Shown: positions 1-38,921 of the stretch, piece by piece | Position numbering within the stretch: position 1 is the stretch's first letter | How the letters are laid out: every line of letters starts with the position of its first letter | Source: Rostratula benghalensis | Taxonomy: Eukaryota; Chordata; Aves; Charadriiformes; Rostratulidae | Length of the DNA stretch: 64,000 nucleotides | Assembly: GCA_013399305.1 (NCBI GenBank) | Contig: VXAI01000046.1 | Span: forward strand, 4,502-68,501 | Direction of reading: 5' to 3' | Notes under the pieces: generated by a model | Databases searched by the model: none | Seen by the model: the letters and a program-made list of their open reading frames with translations, nothing else | What the model was told of the DNA's origin: nothing | Made by a program: the position numbers and the translations under genes

Positions 1-1439
1 ATATTGTCAGTCTATGGGAAAGCTTACAAAACTTTAATATAGAGCTTTTTGAGGAAAAAAAAAAAAAAAGAATATAGTTAAAAATTACATCTGTTGTGCA
101 AGCTTTATCTTTTCATCCCTTTCATGTCAGAGCTATGCTCTAGACTCCAAAAATGAAAACACCTAACCCCCTTAAAAAAAAAAAAACAAACCCACAAACA
201 AATATGTAGAAATAACAGCAGAAATGTGTACTTATTAAGCATTTATTTATTTATTATATTATTTGTAACTAGTAAATAATTATGCACACTTTCTGGGGCC
301 TTCTCACTTAAATGCAATACCATCAAAATAATATGTAAGTAATGGAAGTTTTATTTTTTTGTGCATAATGAATAAAATAGAGACTTGAAAGATTTCCACT
401 TTTCAGTTCACCTATAGAAATAATTTGGTTATTTTCTAAATGTACTGCAGAATTATTTTTATATACAATGTGATATGTTAGTTATCACCAAAATAAGTAA
501 CTTTAAGGAACAGTATTGATTACATTATATGTCACCTATGACTACTATTTCACATAAGAACCAAATTGTTGAATATTACATGCTATTGTTGTATTCTATG
601 CATTGTAGGGGTTAGTTTGATGTCCTAGTCTATGTATGAGTTGTGTTTTTATGGAATGAATGCTGCTTTTTCTCGGCATAGTCTGAGATTTGGCCCTTTT
701 TCAAGGTGGAGCTACTTCATTTTTTGCAGTAGATTTCTAAAATATTTGTTTTTTTAAAAAAAGGGGGGGGAAAGGCAGATACATATTTTTTGCATATATG
801 TAATGCTGTGTGATTTGTTTATTGCAAACTAGCTTATATTGGGATTTTTTTTTTTGAGAAAATGTTTTTGGTGTGTTTTTTTTTCTTGAGAATGTAAAAG
901 GCAACTTATAAATGTGTCTGTGTGTGTGTATACATACACTTATATATGGGCACATGTGTAGAAATGAATAAATGCACATGGGTGTGAGTATCTATGTGTC
1001 TATTTGGGTATTTTTAGTGGAGAAAATGCCTGTCTTGCAGCCATTGCTCTCAGAGTTACAGCAGAGAGAAACAGGTTAATAATATTGCATAATGCTTAAA
1101 TGACATGATAGCATGCCTTTCTGGAGCTGTTACACAATAAATAATGTAGTAGATCTTTTCACATCAATATAAAATCTTTTCAGTTTGTAAATTTTCGAGC
1201 AACCAGGTGCTAAAAAGAACAATTCAATTCTGCCTTTATTAGTATTGGGCCAGTTACTACACAGGGAGAAAAGTACAATTAAAGCTGTTCTGTACCATAT
1301 GCTGCCCACAGCAACTTAGACAAGGTCAGAGCTAACATTTGTAAGTCAGGACAAATATAAGATCATCTGGAAAATCTCTAGGGGTACACGGCTGTGGACA
1401 TTGAATAAAGAGAGGTAGTAAAAGCTGGTCAGCTGGATA

Positions 1440-1458
1440 TTTTTTTTTTTTTTTTTTT
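1440..1458 (+). repeat. Poly-T tract (19 nt)
   Basis: Uninterrupted T run followed by a C/T-rich stretch to about 1500. It could be the end of an old retroposon on the minus strand or simple slippage. No flanking element is recognisable. Confidence 0.8.
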
Positions 1459-2950
1459 ACTTACCCCCCTGCTCCTCGCCCTTCTCTTTCCTCTCCCCAT
1501 CCCACTGAAAACGATGAGTTACAATGCATCAGCCCAAGAGAGTTTTCCCCGCTCCACTCCACTGGGCTGAACTGCCAATCTGCTGAGCAGTGGTCCCCTG
1601 CCAGAAGCGTGTTTTGTCTGCAACAAGCTTTATTGATGCTTTAAAGTGAAGGTTATGTCCATTTCCTTGGGCAAATGAAAGCAGCAAGGGATGGTATCAG
1701 GTGCTGTGTTGGATGGATCTATATTTCTCAAAACCTGAGCACCAGAGAGAAACACCCCCCGGTTTGCTCAGTGTGTTTGTTGTCATGATCACATGTGTGT
1801 CGGAGTCTGTTTGTAGAAATATCATAGTCTGTCGGAGGTACAGAAACTGAGAGTACTCATGAGCTCAGAGGAGAGACGAGCAGATAGTGTTAGATCTACT
1901 GCTACATCTTCCTGAGGCCAGTGCTGCACGTGGGGATTCCTACCCCACAGCTAGAATCACCTTCTGAAATACAGGAAGCGTGTTAGGAAAGAGGCTAATT
2001 ATTTTCAAATATTTTCTTGTTTCCTTAAAATCTGAAATTAGTCAGGAATTTTTCAAGACTTATTTTTATGCAACCTTCATTAACCGCATAGTTTGAAGGC
2101 TGTGGGGAAGAGATTTTCCTTAGTAAATAAAATACAAAAAGAATCCTCAAGCACTATATATACATTAATTTATTTCTGGTGTTCCTGCTGCCTTATTTTC
2201 TTCTCCTCCCCTCTTTGCCTCATGCTACAATTTAAAAAATAAAATAATAGACTAAAATGTTTCCATATACTGAATTTGGGACTTTTGGTGAGTTTGTTTA
2301 TTACTTTTTAACATGAAATTTTTAACATTGTTTATTGAGGAAGAAGCTAGGAAGTATTTGTGCTATATATCATTGCAGTGGGATTCTGTGTTTCAAAAAT
2401 ACACAAATAAGCATGTATAGCATGCCTAAACTGCATAAACATTTATTTAAGATGGAATTCAGTTTCGCTACTTCAAGGAGTTTGAATTTTATACCATCCT
2501 TTAAAATAGTGGTTGGATTTGCAGAGAAGACTGATGTTCTGCTCTCCTAAAGCAGCGTTCCTATTTTCATTCTGGGTGGTGAGTAGAGTTTTCAAAATGT
2601 ATGAACCTTTACACTTGGTATTGGAAACATAAAATCTCATCGAGGGTATGGTACACTGATCTTGTAGATCTCTTCATTTTATCATCATGCTTAAATAGCA
2701 ACTAAACAAGAATTTAGGGTGGGTTGGGTTTGTTTTTTTTTTTTGGCAGCTTCTGTCTTGTTGTAGAGGAGCATGGAAAACTATAGTTACTATTCTACAT
2801 TCCTGAAGTTTTAGTACATGATTTTGTCAGAAATATAGTAAAAACGAAAAGAAGTTTCCTTTTCCCAGAGCTGCCTTTCAGCAGAATTAGCTTTTGCCAC
2901 AAACCCTGCAGATGATACACTGTAAAATTTTGCCACATGTACAGATTGTT

Positions 2951-2984
2951 CATCAGTGCGCACTTGCTTAGTGCGTGACTGATG
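2951..2984. other. Imperfect hairpin in intron
   Basis: CATCAGT (2951-2957) pairs with ACTGATG (2978-2984) and CGCACT (2959-2964) pairs with AGTGCG (2970-2975). The loop is 5 nt and there is a one-base bulge. It is too short for a microRNA precursor as far as the flanks show, and no function is assigned. Confidence 0.6.
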
Positions 2985-5589
2985 CTGATGGAATGTAGAT
3001 CGGCTGCTTAGCAGAGTTTACAAGCTACAGAACAGGTTGTCCATCTCTACTGATTTAAAAAAAATTCTGTCTCCAGCAGCTTGATAAACATTTTCCTGAA
3101 TTTCCAAGAATTTTTCATAACTAGGTTTAAATGAGTAACATTATCCGTAATTCCAGAAACAGTATGTTGATGGGAGCCTTGGTCTTGAGATAGCATGAGC
3201 TCATCGGACATAAGGCTTGGTTTCTTCCTTGCTATTTTTTAATCTGCCTTTAACATTAATATTAAACATTGATAAATATTTAAGATTTTTAAACACATTA
3301 CAGGAAAATTGCCTGAGAGGAAGTATGCCAGCAGGAGAACTCCAAGTGTTATATTTATTAAATGTGTTTATAGAATGAGACTTGGAAGTTTTATTTCACA
3401 TTAAATTTGGTAAACTCTGATCTTCCCATCAATGTTGATGTTATTGGCACTTGTATTAGTAAACAGAAGCACACGTGTAAATCTTTGGTACCTTTTAGAT
3501 ACAGAAGGTCCATGTAACTTTCATGATAGTGATCATTATATATGTTAAACAGGAAGGCAGATTTCAGAACTGGATAATGCATTTGTTTTGCTTAAACCTG
3601 ATGTAGTACCGATAATGTCTTCTCGGCTCTGAAGCCAGCTCCTGCCATTACTCCTCAAAAAAAATTCCTTAGTTGTCATCCTGCCTTTCCCACTGGAGAA
3701 ATACAAACTGGTTTGGGGTGTGGAAGAGACTGAAGTGGGTCTCTGACTTGATGTCCTTCGCAGCTCGTTTGTCCCGCTTCCCTTTGCGGAGGCTCTCTAC
3801 CCTTCAGAGGCACTGCAGCCTTAGGATTGATGTATATTCTAGCACAGCTCCAAAAAAAGTCAAGTCCTCCATTTGTAAGTCATGTAAAAAACTGGTTTTG
3901 GCGTGCGTTTATCAGAAGGGAATTTCCCATTCATAATCGGCAAGTGTTTTGCTTGTCAGCATGGAGACACATCCGATGCCTTCAGGCACAGTGTGTTTAA
4001 GGGGATTAGAAGATGGGCTCCTCTTCTACCTGCTGGAGACAACCCCTTTCAAGGAGACTCTGCAGTGGAGCTGACCTTTTAACAGTATTCCTTGTCTTAG
4101 TGGGAATGTCAGCCAGGAAAAACTGGTTTGATGCCTCCTGGATGTCACTGTTATCAGTTTAATAGCTAAAAGAGGCCGTCTTGAGCAGCCACATCATACT
4201 TATAACTGCCTTACTCAGCTGTTGCAGAAGAGAAAAGCCCCTTAACTTAGGACACAGACTGAGGAGCTGCTGCACAGCCATCATACAAGCCTTCAGCGGG
4301 CCAGCAGCCACAGAGCTATGTCCTGTCAGATAGGGGTCCCAGCACACATCGGGGTGTTCAGAGGCATCACCCTGATACATCGCTTCCTGACATTAAAATA
4401 AAATTTAATCTTTTTTTTAATCAACTTTTTTTATTTAAAACCTCTGTATTTCACATCTCATGAACTTCAGGTTAATCTTAGTAAATTTTCTCCTTTGCTT
4501 TTAAATGTTTGTAGTAACACAACATAAAAATTATGATTAGGTCATTAACCAGAAAAAAACCTGGTGCTCATCTGCAGGTGATCAGATGACATCAGGGGCC
4601 TGGTTTTAATTTGTGGGTAGTTCTGATTGTAACTAAAAGAGACTTGCTCTTTTTGTGGAATTGGCTGGCTATTTCCCCACATCTGGAGTTAATGAAGTCT
4701 TTGAGACCACATCAGTTGTGTTTTGCCGCAAGAACCCTTTGATCTGAAAAATCTAGACTGGCACAAGTGCAGCTTCATAACATTGCAGCTATGTTTTTGC
4801 AAGCTATAGTTAAGATACCCAAACAAGCAGAAACTATATAAAGTTATGTGTCTGTGCTAGGACTTTCATGTTGCTTTTTGGAAGGGCTTATTTTACTTTA
4901 ATATAATTCATAGCATTTTTAATATTTTAATGGCTTGTACATATGTATCTGTAAATGATATGTTTGTAGGAGTTTTTCAATTTCATTTCCCTTTTGAGAT
5001 AGTGTTTAATCAGTTTTTATAAATCACCCAATTATGTAAAGTGTTAAAATTTCAGTCTGAAGCTTGTATTTACAAATCTCATTGATAACGTTGCAGTTTA
5101 AAAGTCGTATAATTCGTCTTTGTAGGCGATTCTGCATTAATCAGTGTACATCTCCATGGCAGTGCTAAATGTCATAAAGCTTTGTTTCCACTGCTGTCCT
5201 GTGACAGTGATAGATTATCCATCAGCTATAGCATATGCTGCGTTATTCTGCACAACAGAGAACTTGTAAATTAAGCCCAGTTTTGCCTAATATGTTTGCA
5301 GTCTTATGAGTGTGAGTATTTACAATTTGACAGAGTGACATTTCTGTTAAAATATGTCTGAGGCATGGAATATACATGCATTCATCATATATAGTAAATA
5401 CATATGTACTGTTAACATTGCTTGTAACGTATTGTCATTCTGTCACTCAGGTCTGGTAAGCATCTCTATTTTACATTTTTTCCGTAAATTGAAAATCTGC
5501 GAGTAAAATACTGAACAAAAGCTCCCCCAAAGCCTTTCTTTCCTAGATTTTTTTTCTTTATTCTGCTTTTAAAAAATACTGAAACAAGC

Positions 5590-6000
5590 GTGCACCAGGA
5601 AGTCCTAAGTTGTTCGGCTTGGCTCCTTTTTATCAGGTGTGGTTTTACCCGCTGCCGTTCTCATTGCTGTGCCCCGGCTCTGTCGTACTGCAGTTCCATA
5701 GATTTGACTGAAATTGGGGCGCTGAGGGAGGAGAGGGGAGGGAGCGCTCGCTGGTCCCCAGCTCCGGGGCACATGCCCAGCCCTTTGGCCTGGGAGCGGG
5801 GAGGAGGGGTATTGGGATGCAAATGGAGCGGGGCTCGCCCACTTCACTTTCTAAATACCCGTGTCGGAACAGTCACCCTCCGGGAGAACAATGGGGCTCT
5901 TTTAGGGAACTTGGGCTTTTTTCTTGGCCGGCTTGGTTTTCCTGGCCCTTCTTTCGCTTGGTAAACACCGCCCCAGAAAGACAAGGGAGAGATGTGAACG
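5590..6000. promoter_or_regulatory. CpG-rich patch with POU octamer upstream of the first visible exon
   Basis: About 400 bp of G+C-rich, CpG-containing sequence in otherwise AT-rich intron. It contains GGGAGGGAGCGC-type runs and a perfect octamer ATGCAAAT (POU/OCT site) at 5817-5824, with a possible donor (GTAAAC) at 5961. It lies about 1 kb before the exon that in mammals directly follows the HEBAlt alternative first exon, so an internal promoter is conceivable. No HEBAlt coding sequence is present in it, so the regulatory role is inference only. Confidence 0.35.
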
Positions 6001-6924
6001 CTGTAGAAACGTGCGTGTGTCTCTGTTGGCATAGGAGAGGATGGAAAATACGACCTTTTGAATTTTAGGGTGTAGTGCACTTTGCATTATGTTAGCTTTT
6101 AAAGTTATAAAATTATTCTTAATATATGTGCTTATGAAGATTTACGTATTTTTGTAAGGCAAATGATTAAAAAATAAAAATATAGCGGTTGTTAATTTGT
6201 ATCAAAAAGATGCCCTGGTTTCAATGTTGTATTTCGATATTCATTGCTGCCATATTTGTTAATTTGCTGTGGTTTATTTTAGATTTTTCTTTTGACATAA
6301 CATTCAGTGTTATGCTGACAAAAGAACGATCCTGGTTTTCTTTACTGCTAAACCATTGTGAGAATAATTTGTTTGATGTTGCAGTTTTAAGATTATTCTT
6401 CAGAACTTGTGCTACATGTATTTTTGATGATTGTACAAAGGCGTGCAAGTTTCTGAACGGATGATACAATGGTTGCATTAAAGTCTTGCCTTTTGTCGCT
6501 GAATGTTCTTTCTCCTCTCTGATTGTTGGGATGCCAGCTAATTAAATATTCAAACAGGCATACAGTTGTTTTAAAATAAAATTTGTTTGGGGCCCAGTTG
6601 TTTTATCTTGCTTTTTTTATCTTGAGCAACAAGTCTGTGCGAGTCATGCACTTAGAAAGCAAAATCAGCATTCAGGCTTTTATCAGGCCACCTGGCTGAG
6701 TTGGCACACCAGAAAGTGTGTTGTTAGGATCATTCTACTGTAGTTCCTCCGTACTGTGGCAACTTGCTAAAAAGCAAATAAAACAAGGGCAACAAATGCT
6801 GCAGCTTGCTACACTGTTCTTTTTTTTTAGTTGTGCTTTCTGTTTGTGCCTGTATGCTGCTAGTGTTGTTAATGCACGACACCCAAGTATTACTAACCTG
6901 CTTTTATTGCTCTCCAATATTTAG

Positions 6925-33665
<26,741 letters not shown>

Positions 33666-33676
33666 ACACCAGCCAG

Positions 33677-35046
33677 GTACGTCTCGGGGTAGAGGGGGGG
33701 TGGCTTGCGGAGCTTCTGAGGGGCTTACATTTGAGAGGTCGAGATACGTTTATTCTTAGGTACTGGGCTGCCACTAGCACCAAACTTCTTGATGCTGCTA
33801 AATATTTCTGTGCCTCTGAGCACAAGCAAAAGCATGCGGATTTGTTTAGTTCTGTAATAAAACAAAACCTCAAGAAACTGTCATTGAAGTCTCTTCATTT
33901 CCATGCGTTGTTGCCAATTGCTACATCTCTTGGCTCAGGTGGCCGCCTTGGCATGACATCAGAGGGATAGTTAACAGCTTGCTAGATAAGCCAAGCATAA
34001 GAGATGAGTTACACATCTCTAAATGGTATAAATATCACATTAGTTCATTTAAAAATCCACGTATTGTTTCCTAGCGCTGATAGCAACAGTTAGAGAGACC
34101 TCTCATCTCGGAGATTTGCCGTCTGGCTTAAGGCCAGTCATTCTGACTCGGGTCATTTGCCCAGGAGAGATCCCAGCTCTGAACTCAACTATCAGTATTG
34201 GTGAAGACAGTTGGGATTTACAAAGTAAAGCTTTCAGCTTTGCAAGATAAGTCGGTGTTTCTAAAAGCCTCGTGCAGTACAGTATAGGATAATTCATTTA
34301 AAACGTGCTGATTTTGAGAAGAAAATACCCTGAGTACTCTGTGTCTTTTAGAACAGTAGAATTGTTGCCACTTTCAAAAAGGGTAAGAGGATGAGTTCAA
34401 TGATTTTAATCTGTAACTTCACCAAATGTTGCGGTTTGGGAGGGTTGTTGTTGTTGTTGTTGTGTCTATTGGATGGTTGGCTTCTGTTTCAGCTGAAGAG
34501 CCAGGCACGCATCTTGCCCCAATGAATCCCATGGAAGTTTGTTACTCCCCGGTGTTCCTTAGAAAGCAAAATGGCATTTACACCAGGGCTGACTCGAGTC
34601 AGTCCTCCTTCCCCATCCCTTACTGGCAGCTTCTTGAGTTGTAAGAGAAATGGGGGTTTGTTTTAGGAAAACAAGGTGCTTTGAATGTACTTATTTCCCC
34701 GCGGAGCAGTAGGCTGCTTGTAAATCCTCAGAACCTACAGCAGAATTGCTAGTCTCTTCTTACCATAGGAATGCACTGGGCCACTTTCAAAAGTTTACTA
34801 GATCCTTGCTTTTTTAATAGCAGTAACTTTGTAAGGTGTTGGCAGGAAGAGGCCGTACAGGCCCGTGTGTCGCACTCCGTGTGGGTCTCTGGGAAGAGGG
34901 ATCTCAAGGCTGCTGGGTGTGGTTTTCTGTTGCACTGAGCTGCCTGAGGGTACCGTAAGATACGGCTTAAATGAGTTCTCTAGCGTTGATACTGTGCCGC
35001 TTGTTGACTCTTCTCCCAATGCTCCTTTCTTCTCCCAAACATCCAG
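33677..35046 (+). other. TCF12: TCF12 intron inside the 3' UTR
   Basis: 1.4 kb between the donor GTACGT at 33677 and the proposed acceptor at 35046. It contains a potential premature poly(A) signal AATAAA at 33856-33861 followed by T/GT-rich sequence, and a (TTG)n tract at 34444-34462. Confidence 0.6.
34444..34462 (+). repeat. (TTG)n microsatellite
   Basis: Six consecutive TTG/GTT units. Simple repeat in non-coding DNA. Confidence 0.85.
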
Positions 35047-36568
35047 AATTGCAGAATTATTGGTAGGATACACAGAAGGTGACCTTTCTTCACAAGGACA
35101 CAGACAACTAACATTATATGAAGACACAAACCTGACAGGAGAAAACACTTGAAGCAAGAAACCCAAATGCAATCTTATGATCAAAGCTACTGGTCAACAC
35201 CTGCATCAGGATTGGAGGCGCCAGATCTTCAGACGGAATTTCAGCCCAGAATTTCATACTCTGAACATATCATTCTGTTGCAAGCAGTGTGTCGCTTCTG
35301 CACAATCAGAGACTGTTGTGATCTCTCCACTCATTGTGGAAGTTGCCTTGTGCCTAAACTGAATTGACAAATGCATTGTAACTACAAATTTTATTTATTG
35401 TTATGGAACTGTAAAGGTCTACATATAAAGGGAAAAGTTAACATGTTAAAAGCTGATGAAATTTCAGCTGGATGCCAGCATTCACTTAAGCTGTTCACAT
35501 TCAGAGAACAAAGCAGTGACAACCGTCGACCCGTAGCATTCCCAGCATACCTATTAGTGTCTTAAAAAAGGAAGGGAAAAGTCTTTTGTTGTCCTTTCCT
35601 CTCCTTTTGCCATATGAGTAGTGTTTTCCATGCAATAGGAAACTATTCCTTGGTATAGCTTTTTTTTTTTATGTTATTTTTGGTCTCTGGTAATCTGAAC
35701 AGTTATGGCCATAGCTGCCCTTCCGTGCTGGGCTCCCTGCTGCGAGCCAGCGAGAGGCCTCCTGAAGGCCGCGGGCAGGAGCAGTGCTGTGACCATAACG
35801 TTTCGTGGATTTAAAAAGTGATTTTTGTTTTCCCTCAGACTTTCCTCAAACTTTTTTTTTTTTCTAAATATAAACAAAACCTTTTTAGGCTTCTAGGCTT
35901 CATAGTAAAGCTTGTAACGTGAAGTGTAAATTGGGTGGGGAGAATCTACTTTGTTAGAGTTGCTTTGTTTTCCGAGCAGTAAGTACTACATATAGTACAT
36001 GTAAAGTGTTAGCTGTACGTAAGCACAAAATGCATTAAAATACAAAGGAGATTTTTTTCAGGCTGTAATTTGGGTGAATAGTAAAATCCTCAATTCACCG
36101 TGGCAGGTAGTGTGATGCTATAACCACCAGTAAGGTGGGCTTACTTACATAATGGAATCTAAGAGCAATGGTCACCAGTTTTTCCTTACTGTACGCGTTA
36201 ATTATCTTGTCATTTTTGTATGGCTTCTCAGTGGAGAAAACCCAGTAGTGTGAACCAGCTGCAAAGAAAGGCCCCCTCCCAAGCCATATTAGCATTAAAC
36301 CTTTCAATGTTTCTCCACCGGGCCAGTGTCCATAAGTATTCCTTTGTCACAGACGTGCTGGAATGGTTAAAATCCCTTTAGACTCCCACGGAAACTGTCT
36401 TCCACTGCAATGACCACGGGGGGAGCTTGCCCCAGCCCAGGCTGTCGGAGCTGTTGTTTATGTAAGTGCATCTCTCATCACCGGCAATTGGTTCACACCC
36501 AAAACAGGAACAAACCAGTAATTTTTATCAAGTCATCTAATTTGAAAGAACAAAAGATGGATTGTTAA

Positions 36569-36574
36569 AATAAA
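36569..36574 (+). terminator. TCF12: Proximal poly(A) signal AATAAA in 3' UTR
   Basis: Canonical hexamer in GTTAAAATAAACTAATG, about 1.5 kb into the predicted terminal exon. The downstream GT-rich element is weak, so use would be minor. Confidence 0.35.
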
Positions 36575-37302
36575 CTAATGAATTTAAGCTCGCGTTTCGG
36601 ATGGTTCCTCACAAACCAGTTTGTGGAATTAGTGGACTCATTTCTATTACTTTAATTTGCATATATCATCGAGTAACACCTGATTATATCTGTGGCCTTG
36701 TTCTTCATTTCAGTGTTTATCAGCTAAACAAATTTGTTGCTTCTGACGTGTGAAAGTGATCACGTGCCACTGCCTGGCCTTTTTCCTTCTAAGCTTGTTG
36801 TCTTTTTGGCTATATTAGACTTTGCAGTATGCCCAGAAGCTTTCCTTCATAAAATAGAAAGAAAAAAAACATTTGGCTTATTTTTCACTGTAGCTAGTCT
36901 TTTATACAATAATCTTGTAAGAAAATTTCTTGAATTCTAAATATTACTCTTTCTAGATTTTTGAAATCGAAAAAGTTTTCAGTAAAAAGTTTCTTACTTT
37001 ATTTTACTATATTAGGTAGTAAAAATGTAGGGTTATTTACCATAACCTGTTCATTAATATCAGAAATTTACAATAGCATTGTAAGACCATAGTAGGGTTC
37101 TAGCATACCGTGTAGTACCTATGGAGTATTGTAAGAGCTAATTGTCCGAGATGAATTGCTTCTCATCTTGTTCTCCAGTTTCCATTGTTGGTTTATTGCA
37201 GATTTGTACCCTGTGTCAAATTTCAAGGTATTTGCTGATAAACCTTTCCAACCAGCAGCAAGAAGTTCAAAAAAATTTCTGTCAATGTAACAGAAAACAC
37301 TA

Positions 37303-37310
37303 TGTATATA
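37303..37310 (+). promoter_or_regulatory. TCF12: Pumilio-type motif TGTATATA near the 3' end
   Basis: Matches UGUANAUA exactly, 14 nt before the distal AATAAA. Known role of the motif: Pumilio binding and mRNA repression. Use here is inference. Confidence 0.4.
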
Positions 37311-37323
37311 ACATTTATGTAGC

Positions 37324-37329
37324 AATAAA
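37324..37329 (+). terminator. TCF12: Distal poly(A) signal AATAAA
   Basis: AGCAATAAATGTGCC followed by ATCTTTTTTTAAC and a T-rich stretch to about 37380, the arrangement expected of a cleavage site near 37345. It is the last good signal before sequence composition changes to a GC-rich patch. Confidence 0.55.
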
Positions 37330-37429
37330 TGTGCCATCTTTTTTTAACATGGTAAATCAGTGAGTTTTTTAAATTTCTCTCTCCTCGTAGGTAATGAATG
37401 TGTTGCTTGAAAAACACTGCCACAAGCAG

Positions 37430-37660
37430 CCTCTGCCTTGACCTGAACCAAAGCGAAGGTGGGCTCTGGGGGCAGGCGGCAGAAGCCGCAGGCAGGGCAA
37501 GGGCCGTCCTGCTCCCGGTGAGGCCGGTGCAGACACTGCCGGGAGCTGAGGCCTGAGAGGGACTGCGCAGGCACGGGGACGCCTGGGAGCAGGAGCCGAT
37601 CCCCCAGGCACACGCTGCCTCCTGTTCCTCTACCTTGCCTGGCCCTAGGACGGGCTTCCC
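37430..37660. other. GC-rich patch just past the TCF12 poly(A) site
   Basis: About 230 bp, rich in GGG and CpG (for example GCAGGCGGCAGAAGCCGCAGG-like sequence), unlike the AT-rich DNA on both sides. It could be a G-rich transcription pause/termination region, a small island of an unseen non-coding transcript, or a repeat. Overlapping minus-strand open frames show no family resemblance. Just after it, 37675-37712 carries an imperfect duplication of GTGAAGCTGGGTG. Confidence 0.45.
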
Positions 37661-38897
37661 ACACCTAAGCCCCTGTGAAGCTGGGTGTTGTGCAGTGAAG
37701 CTGGGTGCTGAGTTACTTCTGAACTGATGGGTGCGTCTACGCAGGTTTTATCAAAAAGAAGAGGCGGGGGGGGAAAGCCTGCAGCTTAAGCTTGAAGTTA
37801 GAGTTTTCACATTTTCGACATCTTTTCTTTCTGCGAGTGCAAGCACAAGAATCTGGAAGTGCCCAATGTCCAGTGCGTGCACAGACTGTGGTGAAATCTT
37901 CATGCAACTCCTAGTCCACAGCTGTTTAAGCCAAAAACATCAAGTAATGAGCAAACTTTGTAGAAGCTTGAGTTTTTCCAACTGTTCTCTAAATAAATAT
38001 CCCTGGGAAAAGCACATCAAAGACATGGGCGAATAGAGATACTGTATAGGTGAGGTTCACATGTTTATCTGACTGCCATGTACCCCATACCATCATTTGT
38101 CACCTTAGAAAGTCTGTTGGTTGCGGTGGGATCTACTTTATGTGGCAGAAGACTTGTCAGCAGGCACGTACGGGCACGTCTTTCTAACACTTTCACCACC
38201 ACAGGCAATTCTCTAACGTGGCCTGGGCTGAACACAGGGAGGTGACACTTGGCCAGTGCCGTGGTAGCCGTGGGAGAGGTGCCCTGGTGCCTTCCCCAGT
38301 GCATTCCCCTGACTTCCTCCAGCACGACTTCAAAATCCGTTGTCGTTCCCTCTCCCCTTCTCTGAGTGACATCTACTACAAGTTTGTCACTTCTTTCAGA
38401 GAGAGTGAAAATGGCATTTTCCGCTTCATCTTTCCTTTACGTGCTGCTGCGTGTGTGTAGGAGGTGCACGCTGAGATACAGCTATTGTTAAATACAATTC
38501 TGCCAGAATGAGCATTGTAGGGGAAGCTTCCCTGTCCATCTAAACCACTGGGAAAGGCTTAAAATAGACTATTTTTTTTCCTCTGTAGATGCTGGTAAAA
38601 AGAAGATTCTTTATCAAAGAGTTAGCATTTCCCCAAGAATTGATCACCTTTATCATTTTCTCTATTAGCATCTGGAAATCCTGTCAGAAAAAAATAAAAT
38701 GTAACTGTCTGTAAAAGGTAACCTAGATACTAGATGGTAAGCTTCCATTTTTTTGTTTGTTACACCATTGCCTTGTGCTTCCTAAACATACCTCACCTGT
38801 GCATCCCAAAATGTCCTGTAAAAGGAAGAAATAGTAATTCCCAATTCTAAAGTAAATTAGTAATAATAGTAAAAATGGTAAATCCCAATTCTAAAGA

Positions 38898-38921
38898 CTT
38901 GTCTGCCTCCCTGCAGACAAG
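38898..38921. other. Perfect hairpin, 9-bp stem, 6-nt loop
   Basis: CTTGTCTGC (38898-38906) and GCAGACAAG (38913-38921) are exact reverse complements. No T-run follows that would suggest a Pol III terminator. Function unknown. Confidence 0.7.

Larger units (their letters stand above)
1..6924 (+). other. TCF12: TCF12 intron (3' end of a long intron, truncated by window)
   Basis: No coding exon is recognisable here. I looked for the preceding E-protein exon (the KKVRKVPPGLPSS block that normally precedes VYAPS) and for the HEBAlt/TCF4-A type alternative first exon (starting MYCAY) and found neither. The stretch is AT-rich with homopolymers, a short TG/TA tract near 918-945, a hairpin at 2951-2984 and a CpG-rich patch near 5.6-6.0 kb. 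Assignment as intron rests on the acceptor at 6924 and the + strand gene that follows. Confidence 0.85.
35047..37345 (+). other. TCF12: TCF12 3' UTR terminal exon (predicted)
   Basis: The acceptor CCCAAACATCCAG (35034-35046) is preceded by a CTTCTCCC-rich tract. Another AG at 35053-35054 is possible. TCF12 in mammals ends in a non-coding exon of roughly 2 kb, which agrees with this length. No long open frame is present. There are AATAAA signals at 36569-36574 and 37324-37329. The second, near a downstream T-rich stretch, is taken as the main end. Start and end are inferred, not seen directly. Confidence 0.55.

Noticed and set aside
5590..5964. 124-codon + open frame in the CpG-rich patch
   Set aside because: Both strands are open here, the residues resemble no known protein and no acceptor supports it. 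Treated as a composition effect.
1..6924. HEBAlt-type alternative first exon or the preceding E-protein exon
   Set aside because: I searched by eye for MYCAY-type and KKVRKVPPGLPSS-type coding sequence and found none. They presumably lie upstream of the window.
37344..37664. 106-codon minus-strand open frame past the TCF12 3' end
   Set aside because: Coincides with the GC-rich patch, overlaps another open minus frame and shows no domain. More likely composition.
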